Position numbers and translations under genes: made by a program. From NCBI RefSeq assembly GCF_900604945.1, contig NZ_UWPB01000002.1, positions 310,001 to 374,000 of the forward strand: DNA of 64,000 bases, given 5' to 3'. The stretch comes from Ruminococcus sp. Marseille-P6503 (GTDB lineage Bacteria > Bacillota > Clostridia > Oscillospirales > Ruminococcaceae). The notes under the pieces were generated by a model, which saw only the letters and a list, made by a program, of their open reading frames with translations, ran no database searches and was not told the origin of the DNA. This document shows, piece by piece, positions 42,208-52,625 of the stretch (the first letter of the stretch is position 1; each line of letters begins with the position of its first letter).

Positions 42208-44742
42208 TCAATCCCGGTACTCCTCCATATAGAACGCCTCGAAAATATCGCCTTCCTTGATGTCGGAGAACTTCTCCAGCGTAATACCGCATTCGTAGCC
42301 CTCGGCAACTTCCTTTACGTCGTCCTTGAATCTCTTGAGAGAGGACATCTTATCCTCGGCAATAACAATACCGTCTCTTACAACCCTGATCTCGTTGCTT
42401 CTTCCGACCTTTCCGCTGAGAACGTAGGAGCCTGCGACGATACCGACGTTTGTGATCTTATAAACCTGTCTTACCTCTACTCTCGCCGTCTCAACCTCTC
42501 TGAACTTAGGCGCGAGCATTCCCTTCATCGCGGTGGATATCTCCTCTATAGCGTCGTAAATAACCCTGTAAAGGCGTATATCTACTCCGTCCCGTTCCGC
42601 GGAATCCTTGGCGACAGGGTCGGGGCGTACGTTGAAGCCGACGATAATAGCGTTTGAAGCGTTGGCAAGCATAACGTCGCTTTCGGAAACCGCTCCTACG
42701 GCTCCGTGAATGACCTTTACCCTGACCTCGTCGTTTGAAAGCTTTTCAAGCGACTGCTTTACAGCCTCCACCGAGCCCTGAACGTCCGCCTTAACTATAA
42801 GCGGCAGCTCCTTCATTTCTCCCTCGGAGATCTGAGCGAACAGATTGTCGAGAGTAACCTTCTGGTACTGCTTGAACACCTCTTCCTTCGCCTCGTGCTT
42901 TCTCTGCTCCACTAGCTCTCTGGCAAGCTTTTCGTCCGCGACGGCGTTAAAGGTGTCGCCGGCGCTTGGAACCTCTCCAAGACCCGTTATCTCAACAGGC
43001 GTGGACGGACCCGCCTTGTCTATTCTTCTGCCCTTGTCGTTCGTCATTGTCCTTACTCTGCCCACAGCGGTTCCGGCAATGATAACGTCGCCCGTATTGA
43101 GCGTGCCTCCCTGAACAAGAACCGTAGCTACAGGTCCCTTGCCCTTGTCAAGCCTTGCCTCGATAACGGCGCCCTTGGCAAGCTTGTTGGGATTTGCCTT
43201 CAGCTCTCTTACCTCCGCTACCAGCAGAATGTTTTCAAGCAGCTCGTCAATGCCCATTCCCGTCTTAGCCGATACGGGAACCGCGATAATATCGCCGCCC
43301 CATTCCTCGACTACAAGACCGTGTTCGGTAAGCTCCTGCTTTACCTTGTCGGCATTTGCCCCTTCCTTGTCCATCTTGTTTATAGCCACGATAATGGATA
43401 CTCCCGCCGCCTTTGCGTGGTTGATGGATTCCACCGTCTGCGGCATTATTCCGTCGTCCGCCGCGACAACAAGGATAGCTATATCAGTAATGTTGGCGCC
43501 TCTGGCTCTCATGGACGTAAACGCCTCGTGTCCCGGCGTGTCAAGGAAGGTAATTTTCCTGTCGTTGTAATAAACCTGATAAGCGCCTATGTGCTGCGTG
43601 ATTCCGCCTGCCTCTCCCTCGGCGACATTGGCGTTTCTTATTCTGTCAAGAATCGAAGTCTTTCCGTGGTCAACGTGACCCATAACGACTACTACAGGAC
43701 ATCTTTCCTCAAGGCTGTCCTCAGGGTCCTCCTCGTCCGCGATAAGACGCTCCTCAATGGTTACGATTACCTCCTTCTCAACCTTCGCGCCCAGCTCGTC
43801 GGCGACAAGCGCGGCGGTATCAAAGTCGATAACCTCGTTTATGGTCGCCATAACTCCCAGACCCATAAGCTTTTTGATTACCTCCGTAGCGGTGACCTTA
43901 AGCCTGCTGGCAAGCTCGGAAACTACTATCTCGTCCGGGATAAGCACCTTGAGCTGCTGCTTTCTGGCTCTTTCAAGCTCAAGACGGCGCAGCTTTTCCG
44001 CCTCAGTCTCCCTTTTATGCGAGTGCTGCTGCTTTTTGTACTGCTGGGATTTCTGAGTAAGCTTCTGCTTCTTTGTAAAATTATCCTTGCTTCTGTTCTG
44101 CTTGGTATTTGCAAGCTTGTCGTACTTCTCGTTGTATTTGTCAAGCTCTACATAGCTTCCTCTCGTATCCACCGTTCTGCCCTTTGAAAAGCTGTCGGAA
44201 GTCTGCGAAACCGTGTAGCCCTCGTCCTTCGTAAAGGAACCGCCGATGATCTGCTTGACTCCGTGATCCTTCTTCTTTGCCGGCTTTGGCTGCTCTTTTC
44301 TGCGCGCGGCCTTGCTTTCGCCCTGAACGGGCTTCTGAGCCTTCGGTTCTTCCTTTACCGTCTGGGACTTCTTTTTCTCCGGCTCGCCCATGCCCTTCTC
44401 GGGTTTCAAAGCCTCCGGCTTCTTCTCCTCCTTCGGCTCGGCATTGGCTTCCGGCTTCGGCGCCGCCTTTTTCTCGGTTTTGGGCTTTGCGGGCTTTTTG
44501 TCCTCCTTCTTCTCGGGAACAGGCTTTACGTTTGCGGCAAAATATTCATTGAAATTTTCCACCTGATTATTCTGCGTAAAATACTCCAGAACATACCCTA
44601 TCTCCTCCGGCGTAAGAGAAGCCACCGTTTTCTTGGTTTCTCCCGTCAGCCTCTCAAGACACTCCACGACCTCGCCGTTTGAAAGCTTTAGATCCTTTGC
44701 AAGCTCGCTGAGCTTATATTTTTTATTCATATTCATAGGCAA
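42208..44742 (-). CDS. infB: Translation initiation factor IF-2
   Basis: IF-2 places initiator tRNA on the 30S subunit and drives subunit joining. 844 residues: an N-terminal IF2_N motif, a long Lys/Glu/Pro-rich linker (about residues 75-260) of low complexity, a second IF2_N-type motif ([15 protein letters not shown]), the GTPase domain with [23 protein letters not shown] and NKMDKEGA, then the beta-barrel and C-terminal domains. TTG 44742 lies 6 bases behind AAGGAGG and may be the true start; ATG 44736 is in frame but 12 bases away. Confidence 0.96.
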   Translation of the reverse strand: MPMNMNKKYKLSELAKDLKLSNGEVVECLERLTGETKKTVASLTPEEIGYVLEYFTQNNQVENFNEYFAANVKPVPEKKEDKKPAKPKTEKKAAPKPEANAEPKEEKKPEALKPEKGMGEPEKKKSQTVKEEPKAQKPVQGESKAARRKEQPKPAKKKDHGVKQIIGGSFTKDEGYTVSQTSDSFSKGRTVDTRGSYVELDKYNEKYDKLANTKQNRSKDNFTKKQKLTQKSQQYKKQQHSHKRETEAEKLRRLELERARKQQLKVLIPDEIVVSELASRLKVTATEVIKKLMGLGVMATINEVIDFDTAALVADELGAKVEKEVIVTIEERLIADEEDPEDSLEERCPVVVVMGHVDHGKTSILDRIRNANVAEGEAGGITQHIGAYQVYYNDRKITFLDTPGHEAFTSMRARGANITDIAILVVAADDGIMPQTVESINHAKAAGVSIIVAINKMDKEGANADKVKQELTEHGLVVEEWGGDIIAVPVSAKTGMGIDELLENILLVAEVRELKANPNKLAKGAVIEARLDKGKGPVATVLVQGGTLNTGDVIIAGTAVGRVRTMTNDKGRRIDKAGPSTPVEITGLGEVPSAGDTFNAVADEKLARELVEQRKHEAKEEVFKQYQKVTLDNLFAQISEGEMKELPLIVKADVQGSVEAVKQSLEKLSNDEVRVKVIHGAVGAVSESDVMLANASNAIIVGFNVRPDPVAKDSAERDGVDIRLYRVIYDAIEEISTAMKGMLAPKFREVETARVEVRQVYKITNVGIVAGSYVLSGKVGRSNEIRVVRDGIVIAEDKMSSLKRFKDDVKEVAEGYECGITLEKFSDIKEGDIFEAFYMEEYRD

Positions 44743-44753
44743 AAATGTCCTCC

Positions 44754-45089
44754 TTATTTCTTGCTGTTAAAATCGTCCTGGGACGCGGGCACCGGCTCAA
44801 GTCCTTTGGCGCAGGCTCTGCACAGACCGTTGTCCGTAACGGCCAGAACCCCGGCTCTCTTCCCCAGATCAGCCCATATCTCGTCCATGCTCAGCCCCAG
44901 AGCGTACAGCTCTACGCCGTATCTGGAGCAGACGAATTTTATTTCCTTCAGCGATTTGGACGAAAGATCGTCCGCAATAAAAACTCCCGCCGCGCTGCCG
45001 CTCTGGCACGCGGCCTTGACCATATCCATACCTATCTGCAGCTTTCCGGCTTTTCTGCACATGGTCACAAGTCCCATCTTACTGTTCAT
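44754..45089 (-). CDS. ylxQ: YlxQ, L7Ae-family RNA-binding protein
   Basis: A 111-residue protein of the L7Ae/L30e/YbxF fold, a binder of kink-turn RNA, with [20 protein letters not shown] and [20 protein letters not shown]. The C-terminal tail [19 protein letters not shown] follows the usual strand. It sits between ylxR and infB, its standard place. Its N-terminus overlaps the end of ylxR by 11 bases. ATG 45089 is chosen; the later ATG 45077 has poorer support. Confidence 0.87.
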   Translation of the reverse strand: MNSKMGLVTMCRKAGKLQIGMDMVKAACQSGSAAGVFIADDLSSKSLKEIKFVCSRYGVELYALGLSMDEIWADLGKRAGVLAVTDNGLCRACAKGLEPVPASQDDFNSKK

Positions 45090-45348
45090 TCTCCAGCTCA
45101 GCCTCCATGCTGTCAAACAGATCCTCGCTTATTCTGCAGGCAAACGCTCTTTCAAACCTGTGAGCGTTTCTTGCTTTTCTAAAGCACTCTACATTCCTGC
45201 AAATATAAGCTCCTCTTCCGGTCATCTTTCCGGTAAGGTCAAGCGTTATATCTCCCTCCTTGGATTTAACGAGCCTTATCAGCTCCTTTTTAGGCTTCAT
45301 CTCGCTGCATCCAAGACACATTCTCATAGGAACTCTTCTGCTTTTCAT
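45079..45348 (-). CDS. ylxR: YlxR, RNase P modulator family protein
   Basis: YlxR (RnpM) is a small RNA-binding protein reported to modulate RNase P. The 89 residues contain VPMRMCLGCSEMKPKKELIR and the family motif GRGAYICRNVECFRKA. The ribosome site GGAGG lies in the last codons of nusA, so its translation is probably coupled to nusA. Confidence 0.94.
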   Translation of the reverse strand: MKSRRVPMRMCLGCSEMKPKKELIRLVKSKEGDITLDLTGKMTGRGAYICRNVECFRKARNAHRFERAFACRISEDLFDSMEAELENEQ

Positions 45349-45351
45349 GGC

Positions 45352-46449
45352 TTATTCCTCCGCCTCTTCAACGCTCTCCGTCTGTTCAGGCGCTTCCTCC
45401 GTCTGAACGGGGACCTCCGGCAGAATATCTATCTTATATCCCGTAAGTCCGGCTGCAAGCTTCGCGTTCTGTCCCCTGTTTCCGATAGCCAGCGACAGCT
45501 GGTTATTGGGGACGATGACCTTGCATTCCCTTACTCCCTCTTCCTCTGAAAGAACGACCTGTTTTACCTCCGCCGGCGCGAGAGCCTTGGCGATAAAGTC
45601 CGCCTGATCCTCGCTCCAGAGAATAACGTCTATCTTTTCGCCCTTAAGCTCGTTCACTATCGAAGATATCCTGGACTTCTTAGGACCTATGCAGGCTCCC
45701 ACCGCGTCAACGTTGGGGTCCTTGCTGCATACGGCAATCTTGGACCTTGCTCCCGCGACCCTTGAAATAGCCTTGACCTCTACGGTTCCGTCGGCAATTT
45801 CGGGTATCTCCCGTTCAAACAGTCTTTTTACAAGCTCCCTGTGGGTTCTGGAGATCTTGATGGACGGCTTTTTCTCAGGATTCGCGATTCCTACCACATA
45901 AACCTTGATTATATCTCCCGCCTTGAGAACCTCTCCCGGTATCTGCTCGTTTCTCACAAGGTAAACCTCGTTTTTGTCGATGGTAAGTACAGCGTTGAGC
46001 GTTGCCGGCTCCACCTTCTGAACGGTGGCTGATACGCATTCGTAAACCTTATCCTTATACTGTTCGATAAGCCTTTCGCGCTCAAAATCCTTTATCTCAT
46101 GCTTTATCGACTGCTTTGCGTTCTGAGCCGCGACTCTTCCGAATTTAGCCGGATTAAGCAGTATCTCCGCCGTTCCTCCGACCCTCGCGTCCTTTGACAG
46201 GGTAAGCGCCTCGTCAAGGCTGATCTCGTTGTCCGGATCGAACGGCTCGCCGTCAACGATCTCCTTAAGTATCTTCATCTCGAATTTTCCTGTCTCCGGG
46301 TCGATCTCAACGGCAATATTCTCGCTGTAAGGATAATCCTTCTTTATCGCCTTCATTATACCCTGCTTTACAGTTTCAATAAGAACCTCGGCGTCAATGT
46401 TGTTTTCCTTTTCAAGCAGACTGAGCGCCTCAAAAAAATCGTTATTCAT
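45352..46449 (-). CDS. nusA: Transcription termination/antitermination factor NusA
   Basis: NusA binds RNA polymerase and controls pausing, termination and antitermination. The 365 residues have the N-terminal polymerase-binding domain (FFEALSLLEKENNIDAEVLI), an S1 domain near residues 130-200, and two KH domains, the first with VGACIGPKKSRISSIVNELK and the second with LAIGNRGQNAKLAAGLTGYK. The C-terminal acidic repeats of proteobacterial NusA are absent, as in Gram-positives; a short Glu-rich tail ends the protein. ATG 46449 is used, with a TTG 12 bases upstream possible. Confidence 0.96.
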   Translation of the reverse strand: MNNDFFEALSLLEKENNIDAEVLIETVKQGIMKAIKKDYPYSENIAVEIDPETGKFEMKILKEIVDGEPFDPDNEISLDEALTLSKDARVGGTAEILLNPAKFGRVAAQNAKQSIKHEIKDFERERLIEQYKDKVYECVSATVQKVEPATLNAVLTIDKNEVYLVRNEQIPGEVLKAGDIIKVYVVGIANPEKKPSIKISRTHRELVKRLFEREIPEIADGTVEVKAISRVAGARSKIAVCSKDPNVDAVGACIGPKKSRISSIVNELKGEKIDVILWSEDQADFIAKALAPAEVKQVVLSEEEGVRECKVIVPNNQLSLAIGNRGQNAKLAAGLTGYKIDILPEVPVQTEEAPEQTESVEEAEE

Positions 46450-46550
46450 TTTTCCAATCAATCCTTCCGATAATTATTCTTTATTTTAAAATCTATCTGA
46501 ATGTACACAAACCGTACAGCTCAATATAAAAGCCCCGGCTTCTCCGGCGG

Positions 46551-47045
46551 CTAATTCTGAAACAGGTCCGCGTCGTCGTAAAGCTTTACCGACGCGCACT
46601 CCTTGATGATAAACTCAGCCGGCTCCAGCACGTTTCCCTCCTCGTCGGTGAGGTGACAGTAAAGCTTCTCCTTATCGTATCCGTCAAGTCCGGCTATAAA
46701 TTCTTTTCTGCCGTCCCTCGGACGTATAAGCTTTATTTTTATAATATCGTTTATGCAGGCCTCAAAGTGCTCCGGACGCTTAAGCTCTCTGCCCAGCCCC
46801 GGACTGCCTACCTCCAGCACATAGCTTTGGGCTATAGGGTCCGCGTCGTCCAGCAGACTGCTCAGAGGTCTTGTCAGCGCCTCGCAGTCGTCCATGCCGA
46901 CTCCGCCGTCCTTGTCGATAAAAACCTTCAGATACCAGGTCGCACCTTCCTTCTCGAACCTTACGTCCCAGAGAAAAAGCCCCAGCTCTTCGCAGAGCGG
47001 CTGCGCAAGTTCCTTGACCTTCTCCGCGGTATTTTTCTTCTCCAA
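46551..47045 (-). CDS. rimP: Ribosome maturation factor RimP
   Basis: RimP assists 30S maturation around ribosomal protein S12. The 164 residues contain GLFLWDVRFEKEGATWYLKV, FIDKDGGVGMDDCEALTRPL and YVLEVGSPGLGRELKRPEHF, all typical. No ATG is available; TTG 47045 is used, following AAAGGAA. It is the first gene of the nusA-infB operon, with a good promoter upstream. Confidence 0.93.
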   Translation of the reverse strand: MEKKNTAEKVKELAQPLCEELGLFLWDVRFEKEGATWYLKVFIDKDGGVGMDDCEALTRPLSSLLDDADPIAQSYVLEVGSPGLGRELKRPEHFEACINDIIKIKLIRPRDGRKEFIAGLDGYDKEKLYCHLTDEEGNVLEPAEFIIKECASVKLYDDADLFQN

Positions 47046-47106
47046 TACTATCCCGTTCCTTTCACCGAAGCGCTTTCCGCACTTCCGCCCCTATACAAAA
47101 TCAAAA

Positions 47107-47130
47107 GACCGGAAATTTATTTCCAGCCTT
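47107..47130 (-). promoter_or_regulatory. Leader hairpin ahead of rimP, possible attenuator
   Basis: On the minus strand GGCTGGAAAT can pair with ATTTCCGGTC through six or more Watson-Crick and some G-U pairs, and is followed by TTTTGATTTTG. Similar leaders control nusA operons in other bacteria. The stem is short and the call is weak. Confidence 0.3.
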
Positions 47131-47150
47131 TCATTAAACGTATTACATAT

Positions 47151-47179
47151 AGTATACCACATAAAATCAGCGTTTGCAA
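47151..47179 (-). promoter_or_regulatory. Promoter of the rimP-nusA-infB operon
   Basis: On the minus strand TTGCAA (47179-47174), 17 bases, TATACT (47156-47151), followed by a leader of about 100 bases. Confidence 0.75.
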
Positions 47180-47246
47180 TACCCAAAAAGACTTTTCTCA
47201 GCCAGAAAATGAATTTTATATAAACATTTTGGAAACATTTACACCG

Positions 47247-47615
47247 TCATGTCTTTTCAGGAGGGTTTGGCGCCTTTTTTCTGTTTTTATTGATACCCTC
47301 TGCAAAATCTATAGGAACCGTAAAAAGAATTCCCGTATTCGGCATGGACAGATCGCCTACCGTATTGTAAACGACCTTTCTGGCAAGCTCCAGCTGATCG
47401 TTTCTTATAACCGAAAGTATCGTCCTGTTATCCTCGTTACCGCTGAACAAAGCCCTGATCGAAGCGCTCACAAACGAACTGTCAAGCTTTGAAAGGGTCA
47501 TCGCAAGCCCCGATGATTCAATTATCGTCGCTCCTCCTATTCCTGCGGCGGAAAGCCCCTCCAGAAGATAATCCAGAGCGTCGATCTTATTCAGAATTAT
47601 AACCATCAGCTTCAT
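47247..47615 (-). CDS. PII-like small regulatory-fold protein
   Basis: A 122-residue soluble protein whose N-terminus (KLMVIILNKIDALDYLLEGL, then AAGIGGATIIESSG) has the beta-alpha-beta pattern of PII/CutA-like signalling proteins: a strand, a helix, then a Gly-rich turn. The region SMPNTGILFTVPIDFAEG closes the fold like the last strand of PII. The uridylylated T-loop Tyr of GlnB is not evident. ATG 47615 is chosen, with AGGGGG upstream. It is not beside an ammonium transporter, so its ligand is unknown. Confidence 0.6.
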   Translation of the reverse strand: MKLMVIILNKIDALDYLLEGLSAAGIGGATIIESSGLAMTLSKLDSSFVSASIRALFSGNEDNRTILSVIRNDQLELARKVVYNTVGDLSMPNTGILFTVPIDFAEGINKNRKKAPNPPEKT

Positions 47616-47696
47616 TAAAGCAGTCCCCCTTCTGTAAATTCTGTAGCGGTCCGTCAAAAGCGAGGGCGGAATCCCGCGGCTTCGGGCTATAAAGCT

Positions 47697-48638
47697 TCAG
47701 CCCTCGCCTTCCTCCGAAGAAATTCCCTCGCCCTCCGCCTCTGTTTTCTCATAAGCGTCCGCAAGAGCGGTCCTGAATTCGTCGGAAACCGTAAAATGGC
47801 TTTCGTCCGTCCAGGTCCCCTCCGGAACAAGCTTAATGGCAGGCTCGAGATTTTCACCCAGCATTTCGGTTATGTAAGACTTGTGCAGCTTAAACGCGTT
47901 ATTGGTAAGATTAGTATCTGAATTTGACGTCATAATATTATATATGTTGTCAAGATTGTTCTTTGTGATATTTTTCTGCTGAAAAGCTCCGTTTACCAGC
48001 TGATAAAGAACTTCCCCCAGAAACTTCATGTTTCCGCCTCTTCCCTCTGAGAAAACCGGATACTGGCAGATAAGGCGTATCTCTCTGCCCGAAAGGGAAA
48101 CCGCCTGTCCCGAACGATAGGAAACGTCGTTCGCGTCGTTTTCCTGCGAAAGATAATACAGATCCTCAGGCGGCGTGTAAACAATTCCGCCCAGAATATC
48201 CGCCACGCTTTCAAACGCGCTGTTCTCAAGGGAAACGTAATAATCGGCTTCGATCCCGAAGGTCTGCTCCACCGCGTTCACAAGCCTTTTTATTCCTCCG
48301 TCCGCATATATCTCCCTGAAGGTGGAAGCCCCGTCGGTAACGCTTACCGTAAACGCGGAGCAAGGCGTTACGACTATCTGGTTCTTTTCGGGGGATACCC
48401 TCACCAGCGACAAGTCCACAAGCACGTTTTTGCTGTTTACCCTGGCATACATGGTGTTGTAGGACTGCACAAGCGAAACCGTTTCCCCGCCGTCATCCTT
48501 GTTCCAGGAATTCATCCTGTCGATGAGAAATACTGCAAATACCGCGAACACCGCCAGAAAAACCAGCATTGTCGCAAAATACACCAACGCCACCGGCGCC
48601 TGCGATCTTTTCCTTTTATTTTTTGCTTTACCGGACAT
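47697..48638 (-). CDS. LytR-CpsA-Psr (LCP)-like membrane protein, degenerate
   Basis: These 313 residues have a basic cytoplasmic tip (SGKAKNKRKRSQ), one transmembrane helix (LVYFATMLVFLAVFAVFAVF) and an extracytoplasmic domain laid out like LCP ligases, which attach teichoic acid or capsule to peptidoglycan. The sequence keeps the order of the fold (LVRVSPEKNQIVV, GIKRLVNAVEQTFGIEADYY, VSLENSAFESVADILGGIVY). However, the usual IPRDT motif reads TPCSA and the Arg-rich YxRxRxxxxD motif reads ICQYPVFSEGRGG. Catalysis is doubtful. AAGGAGC precedes ATG 48638. Confidence 0.65.
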   Translation of the reverse strand: MSGKAKNKRKRSQAPVALVYFATMLVFLAVFAVFAVFLIDRMNSWNKDDGGETVSLVQSYNTMYARVNSKNVLVDLSLVRVSPEKNQIVVTPCSAFTVSVTDGASTFREIYADGGIKRLVNAVEQTFGIEADYYVSLENSAFESVADILGGIVYTPPEDLYYLSQENDANDVSYRSGQAVSLSGREIRLICQYPVFSEGRGGNMKFLGEVLYQLVNGAFQQKNITKNNLDNIYNIMTSNSDTNLTNNAFKLHKSYITEMLGENLEPAIKLVPEGTWTDESHFTVSDEFRTALADAYEKTEAEGEGISSEEGEG

Positions 48639-48719
48639 ATAAATTAAACGCTCCTTACATAAAAACTTTCCTGGTGTATAAAAAAACACTTGAACATTTC
48701 ACGATTTAGGTGTAAACTA

Positions 48720-49322
48720 TTATAGGACGTTAAACTTTTTGACCGAGTCTATGTAAAACACGGGGTTGTTGTCAAGCTCGATTATATTAAGCTCCAGACC
48801 CGACGCCTTCGCCATATTTATGGTCTGCATCGTTCCCGAGCCTCTTATCTTCCGCTTGTACACCCCGATTATTCTGGAGGAATTGTCCACCATAAACCGG
48901 TTTCTACGCCTGTAGCAGTCCTTTTCGTATTTGTCGCATATGTGAACCACCCTGTCGCAGCTCTGGATTATAACGCTGTAAATGTAGCGGTCAAGCGGGT
49001 CCGTAAGCTCCCTCAGCCCCTGATTTTTATAGGGAAGGGCGCATATAAGGCTTATGTCGAACCCCTTTCTGTGAATAAGATTATGAACGATCTCCGCGCA
49101 GATCAGGTCCGTTCCCTCCGCCATTCCGGAAATAAAGGTTTTATAACCGTCGTTTACCGCGTTTTCCACGGCAAGCTGAATATTGCTGATAAGGCACTTC
49201 ATCCCCTGCTTATCCCTGTCGCCGAAAAAAGGCAGGTCACGGCTTCTGTGACCGGTAAAGCAGCAGGTGGTCGCCTTGTCGATTCCATAGCTCTCAGTCA
49301 TAAAAAAGACACACTCTTTCAT
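48720..49322 (-). CDS. YpsA-type SLOG family protein
   Basis: The 200 residues contain CCFTGHRSRDLPFFGD, TFISGMAEGTDLICAEIV, ICALPYKNQ and RRRNRFMVDNSSRIIGVY, which are the hallmarks of the YpsA/DUF1273 branch of the SLOG superfamily (nucleotide- or ligand-binding Rossmann proteins). YpsA has been linked to cell division and stress in Bacillus and Staphylococcus, but its chemistry is unknown. Two ATGs are possible (49322 and 49301) and neither has a strong ribosome site. It has its own promoter. Confidence 0.8.
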   Translation of the reverse strand: MKECVFFMTESYGIDKATTCCFTGHRSRDLPFFGDRDKQGMKCLISNIQLAVENAVNDGYKTFISGMAEGTDLICAEIVHNLIHRKGFDISLICALPYKNQGLRELTDPLDRYIYSVIIQSCDRVVHICDKYEKDCYRRRNRFMVDNSSRIIGVYKRKIRGSGTMQTINMAKASGLELNIIELDNNPVFYIDSVKKFNVL

Positions 49323-49359
49323 AAAGACGGCATAACCGCCGCAGGCTTGATTAAATTAT

Positions 49360-49388
49360 ATTATACCACATTGTCCGGCGTTTTTCAA
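49360..49388 (-). promoter_or_regulatory. Promoter of the YpsA-like gene
   Basis: On the minus strand TTGAAA (49388-49383), 17 bases, TATAAT (49365-49360), with TG one base before the -10 box (extended -10). Confidence 0.75.
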
Positions 49389-49495
49389 TAGCGTATTTCA
49401 AAAAAGAATACAATTCCGCGCCGCGGCAAATATTTTATGAAACGGAGGAATACCCGCTGCTTTATACGCTGCTTACATCATGCGGGCGATCATAA

Positions 49496-50659
49496 ATGAA
49501 CTATCTTAAACGAGCGTGGGCGGAAATTCATCTCGACCGCCTTGAAAAAAATCTGATCGGCTATAAAAGCCTTCTGTGCCCGGAAAACGAGCTGATGTGC
49601 GTCGTAAAGGCTTTCTGCTACGGACACAGCGACGAAGCCATATGTCCCTACCTTGAAAACAGGCTGGGAGTCAGGTGGTTCGCCGTTTCAAACGAGATCG
49701 AAGCTCTGCGCCTGAGGAAAATGGGAATAAAGGGAGAGATCCTTATTCTCGGCTACACTCCCCCCGAAGCGGCAGAGCTGCTTTATGAAAACAATATTAT
49801 TCAGGCGGTAACGGAATATTCCTACGCCCGGCTTCTTTCACAGCATTCAAAGGGCGGGACTATCCGCTGCCATGCGGCGGTGGACACGGGAATGACCAGA
49901 ATAGGCGTTCGGGGAACTGCCGGCGAAATATGCGGCGAGCTTGAGAAAATCTCCGCGCTGCCCGGGATTTCCCTTGAAGGTATCTTTACCCACTATGCCG
50001 CCGCCGACAGCGCCGAGCCTGACGATATCGCCTACACCAAAGCTCAGACCGATAGCTTCTTTAAAGTATACGACGAGCTTTGCTCACGCGGCATAAGGCT
50101 TCCTCACGCGCACTGCCTCAACTCCGCCGGAGGCGTCTATCACGCGGATCCCCGCAGCACTCTGGCAAGGCTGGGAATTATCCTTTACGGGCTTATGCCC
50201 AGCACCTCCACCCCCCTGCCCTTCCGGCTTTCTCCGGTAATGGAGCTGAAAGCGGCGGTCTCACAGGTAAAAACCGTAGAACCCGGGGTGTTTGTCAGCT
50301 ACGGACGAACCTACAGAACAGATAAGCCAACCGTTCTCGCCACAATTACCTGCGGCTATGCCGACGGTTATCCGAGGGCTCTGTCAAACAAGGGCTACGT
50401 TATAATCCATGGCAAGCGCGCCCCCATCGCCGGAAGGATCTGCATGGATCAGTTTATGTGCGACGTTACGGATATTGAAAACGTCCGCCCCGGCGACACG
50501 GCGGTGCTTATCGGCTCGGAGGGCGGAGAATCCTGCACCGCCGACGACATAGCCGACCTTATCGGAACTATCGGCTATGAAATAGTGTGCCAGATCTCGG
50601 CGCGCGTTCCCAGAGTGATCTATGAAAATTCCGACCAGGTCGGAGTATATTACCCCTGA
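49496..50659 (+). CDS. alr: Alanine racemase
   Basis: Alr interconverts L- and D-alanine for cell-wall synthesis using PLP. At 387 residues it is normal in length. The PLP lysine is Lys38 in [11 protein letters not shown], a variant of the usual VVKADAYGHG. The second catalytic residue, Tyr, lies in [10 protein letters not shown], and [13 protein letters not shown] is the substrate-carboxylate region. No clear ribosome site precedes ATG 49496. The gene begins a plus-strand group with mnmG and rsmG; the gap to mnmG is 53 bases. Confidence 0.93.
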   Translation: MNYLKRAWAEIHLDRLEKNLIGYKSLLCPENELMCVVKAFCYGHSDEAICPYLENRLGVRWFAVSNEIEALRLRKMGIKGEILILGYTPPEAAELLYENNIIQAVTEYSYARLLSQHSKGGTIRCHAAVDTGMTRIGVRGTAGEICGELEKISALPGISLEGIFTHYAAADSAEPDDIAYTKAQTDSFFKVYDELCSRGIRLPHAHCLNSAGGVYHADPRSTLARLGIILYGLMPSTSTPLPFRLSPVMELKAAVSQVKTVEPGVFVSYGRTYRTDKPTVLATITCGYADGYPRALSNKGYVIIHGKRAPIAGRICMDQFMCDVTDIENVRPGDTAVLIGSEGGESCTADDIADLIGTIGYEIVCQISARVPRVIYENSDQVGVYYP

Positions 50660-50712
50660 GCGGGAGCTCCGGCGCTCCTGCCCGTATTTATCAACAGAAA
50701 GAGGATTGCGGA

Positions 50713-52593
50713 ATGATAACTGAAAATTTCGACGTTATAATAATCGGCGCCGGTCACGCGGGCTGCGAAGCGGCGTTGGCGGCGGCAAGATTGGGACTGA
50801 AAACAGCGATTTTCACCATAACGCTGGACGGAATAGCGAATATGCCCTGCAATCCCTCCATCGGCGGAACCGCCAAAGGTCATCTGGTGCGTGAAATAGA
50901 CGCCCTGGGAGGAGAAATGGGCAGAGCGGCGGACGCTACCTTCCTTCAGAGCCGTATGCTCAACAGGGGCAAAGGTCCGGCGGTACACAGCCTTAGAGTG
51001 CAGTCTGACAGGGTCGCGTACCATACATATATGAAGCAGGCTCTGGAGCGCTGCGAAAACCTGCGTATCAAGCAGGATGAAATATGCGAAGTTACCGCTG
51101 AAAACGGCGCGGTTACGGGAGTTGTTACAAGACTTGGCACACAGTACGGAGCCAAAGCGGTGATAATCGCCAGCGGAACCTATCTTAACGGAGAGATCCA
51201 TGTGGGAGCGGTGTCCTACCCCAGCGGCCCCGACTCGGTGCTGCCCGCCAGCTTTCTTTCCGCTTCTCTGGAAAAGCTGGGGATCAGGCTGCGCAGATTC
51301 AAAACGGGAACTCCCGCAAGAGTGCATAAAAGGTCTATAAACTTCGATCTGCTTGAAAAACAGGACGGCGACGCGGATATAACGCCCTTTGCTTTCGACA
51401 ACGATAAAAAGCTTGAAAACAGAGTATCCTGCTACGTTGCATATACAAACGCCGAGACCCATAAAGTAATAAGGGAAAATATCCACCTGTCGCCTATCTA
51501 TTCCGGCAGGATACAGGCGGTAGGACCAAGATACTGTCCCTCTATCGAGGACAAGATAATGAGATTCCCCGACAAGCCCCGGCACCAGCTTTTTATAGAG
51601 CCTATGGGACTTGACACCGACGAATACTATCTTCAGGGCATGAGCTCGTCGCTTCCCGAATGGGTGCAGCTCAAATTTCTCAGAACAATAAAAGGCCTTG
51701 AAAATGTAGAGATCATGAGAAACGCCTACGCAATCGAATACGACTGCTGCGACCCGACGGACCTGCTTCCGACGCTGGAATTCAAATCGGTCAAGGGTCT
51801 TTACGGAGCAGGGCAGTTCAACGGAACCTCCGGCTACGAGGAGGCCGCGGCGCAGGGGCTTGCCGCCGGAATAAACGCCGCTCTGAAAATAAAGGGAAAA
51901 GAGCCTCTGATTCTTGACAGAGCCTCCTCATACATCGGAACGCTTATAGACGATCTTGTGACGAAGGGCTGCTCCGACCCCTACAGAATGATGACCTCAA
52001 GAAGCGAATACAGACTGCTGCTCAGACAGGACAACGCCGATATAAGGCTTACGCCCAAGGGTCATGAAATAGGACTTATTTCGGACGAAAGATATGAAAA
52101 GCTGCTTGAAAAGGAAAAAATGACGGACGGCGAGGTAAAGCGGATCTGGAAGGTCAATCTCGGCCCCTCGGAGGAGCTGAACAGCTTTCTTGAAAACGCC
52201 GGAACGGAACCTCTTTCAACGGGAATAAAGCTTGCCCAGCTGCTTCGCCGCCCGCAGGTGTCATACGATTCCCTTGCCCCCTTCGACCCCGAACGCCCCC
52301 AGCTTCCCGCTCAGGTAAAAGAGCAGGTGGAGCTGCAGGTAAAATACGAGGGCTATATAAAAATACAGCTGGAGCAGGTCGAAGCAATGCGGAAGCTTGA
52401 AGAAAAAGCCCTGCCGGCAGACGCCGATTACTCTCAGATACGGGGGCTTCGCCTTGAAGCGGCGGAAAAGCTCAGCCGTATCAAGCCCCTCAGCGTAGGT
52501 CAGGCGAGCCGTATCAGCGGCGTTAATCCCGCCGACGTCAACGTGCTGCTCATCTGGCTCGCGCAGCAGTCCCGCGGGCAGGCCGGCGAGTAA
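50713..52593 (+). CDS. mnmG: tRNA uridine 5-carboxymethylaminomethyl modification enzyme MnmG
   Basis: MnmG (GidA) works with MnmE to modify the wobble uridine (U34) of several tRNAs, using FAD and methylenetetrahydrofolate. The 626-residue protein opens with the FAD-binding [20 protein letters not shown], followed by [33 protein letters not shown], and a helical C-terminal domain that docks MnmE. AGAGGATTGCGGA lies before the ATG. rsmG follows 32 bases later, the classical order. The partner mnmE lies 3 kb further on the opposite strand rather than directly upstream. Confidence 0.97.
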   Translation: MITENFDVIIIGAGHAGCEAALAAARLGLKTAIFTITLDGIANMPCNPSIGGTAKGHLVREIDALGGEMGRAADATFLQSRMLNRGKGPAVHSLRVQSDRVAYHTYMKQALERCENLRIKQDEICEVTAENGAVTGVVTRLGTQYGAKAVIIASGTYLNGEIHVGAVSYPSGPDSVLPASFLSASLEKLGIRLRRFKTGTPARVHKRSINFDLLEKQDGDADITPFAFDNDKKLENRVSCYVAYTNAETHKVIRENIHLSPIYSGRIQAVGPRYCPSIEDKIMRFPDKPRHQLFIEPMGLDTDEYYLQGMSSSLPEWVQLKFLRTIKGLENVEIMRNAYAIEYDCCDPTDLLPTLEFKSVKGLYGAGQFNGTSGYEEAAAQGLAAGINAALKIKGKEPLILDRASSYIGTLIDDLVTKGCSDPYRMMTSRSEYRLLLRQDNADIRLTPKGHEIGLISDERYEKLLEKEKMTDGEVKRIWKVNLGPSEELNSFLENAGTEPLSTGIKLAQLLRRPQVSYDSLAPFDPERPQLPAQVKEQVELQVKYEGYIKIQLEQVEAMRKLEEKALPADADYSQIRGLRLEAAEKLSRIKPLSVGQASRISGVNPADVNVLLIWLAQQSRGQAGE

Positions 52594-52625
52594 AACCGTA
52601 TAAAGAAAAAGCGAGGAACAAACAA

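Noticed and set aside
43321-44187. A 288-codon frame antisense to infB
   Set aside because: Low-complexity Leu/Arg text mirrors the Lys/Glu-rich linker of IF-2 on the other strand.
49496-50659. VanT-type serine racemase
   Set aside because: Only the racemase domain is present, with no membrane acyltransferase domain; length fits plain alanine racemase.
50650-51585. A 311-codon open frame antisense to mnmG
   Set aside because: It lies wholly within a highly conserved gene, has no ribosome site and no recognisable domain; long antisense frames are common in such GC-balanced genes.
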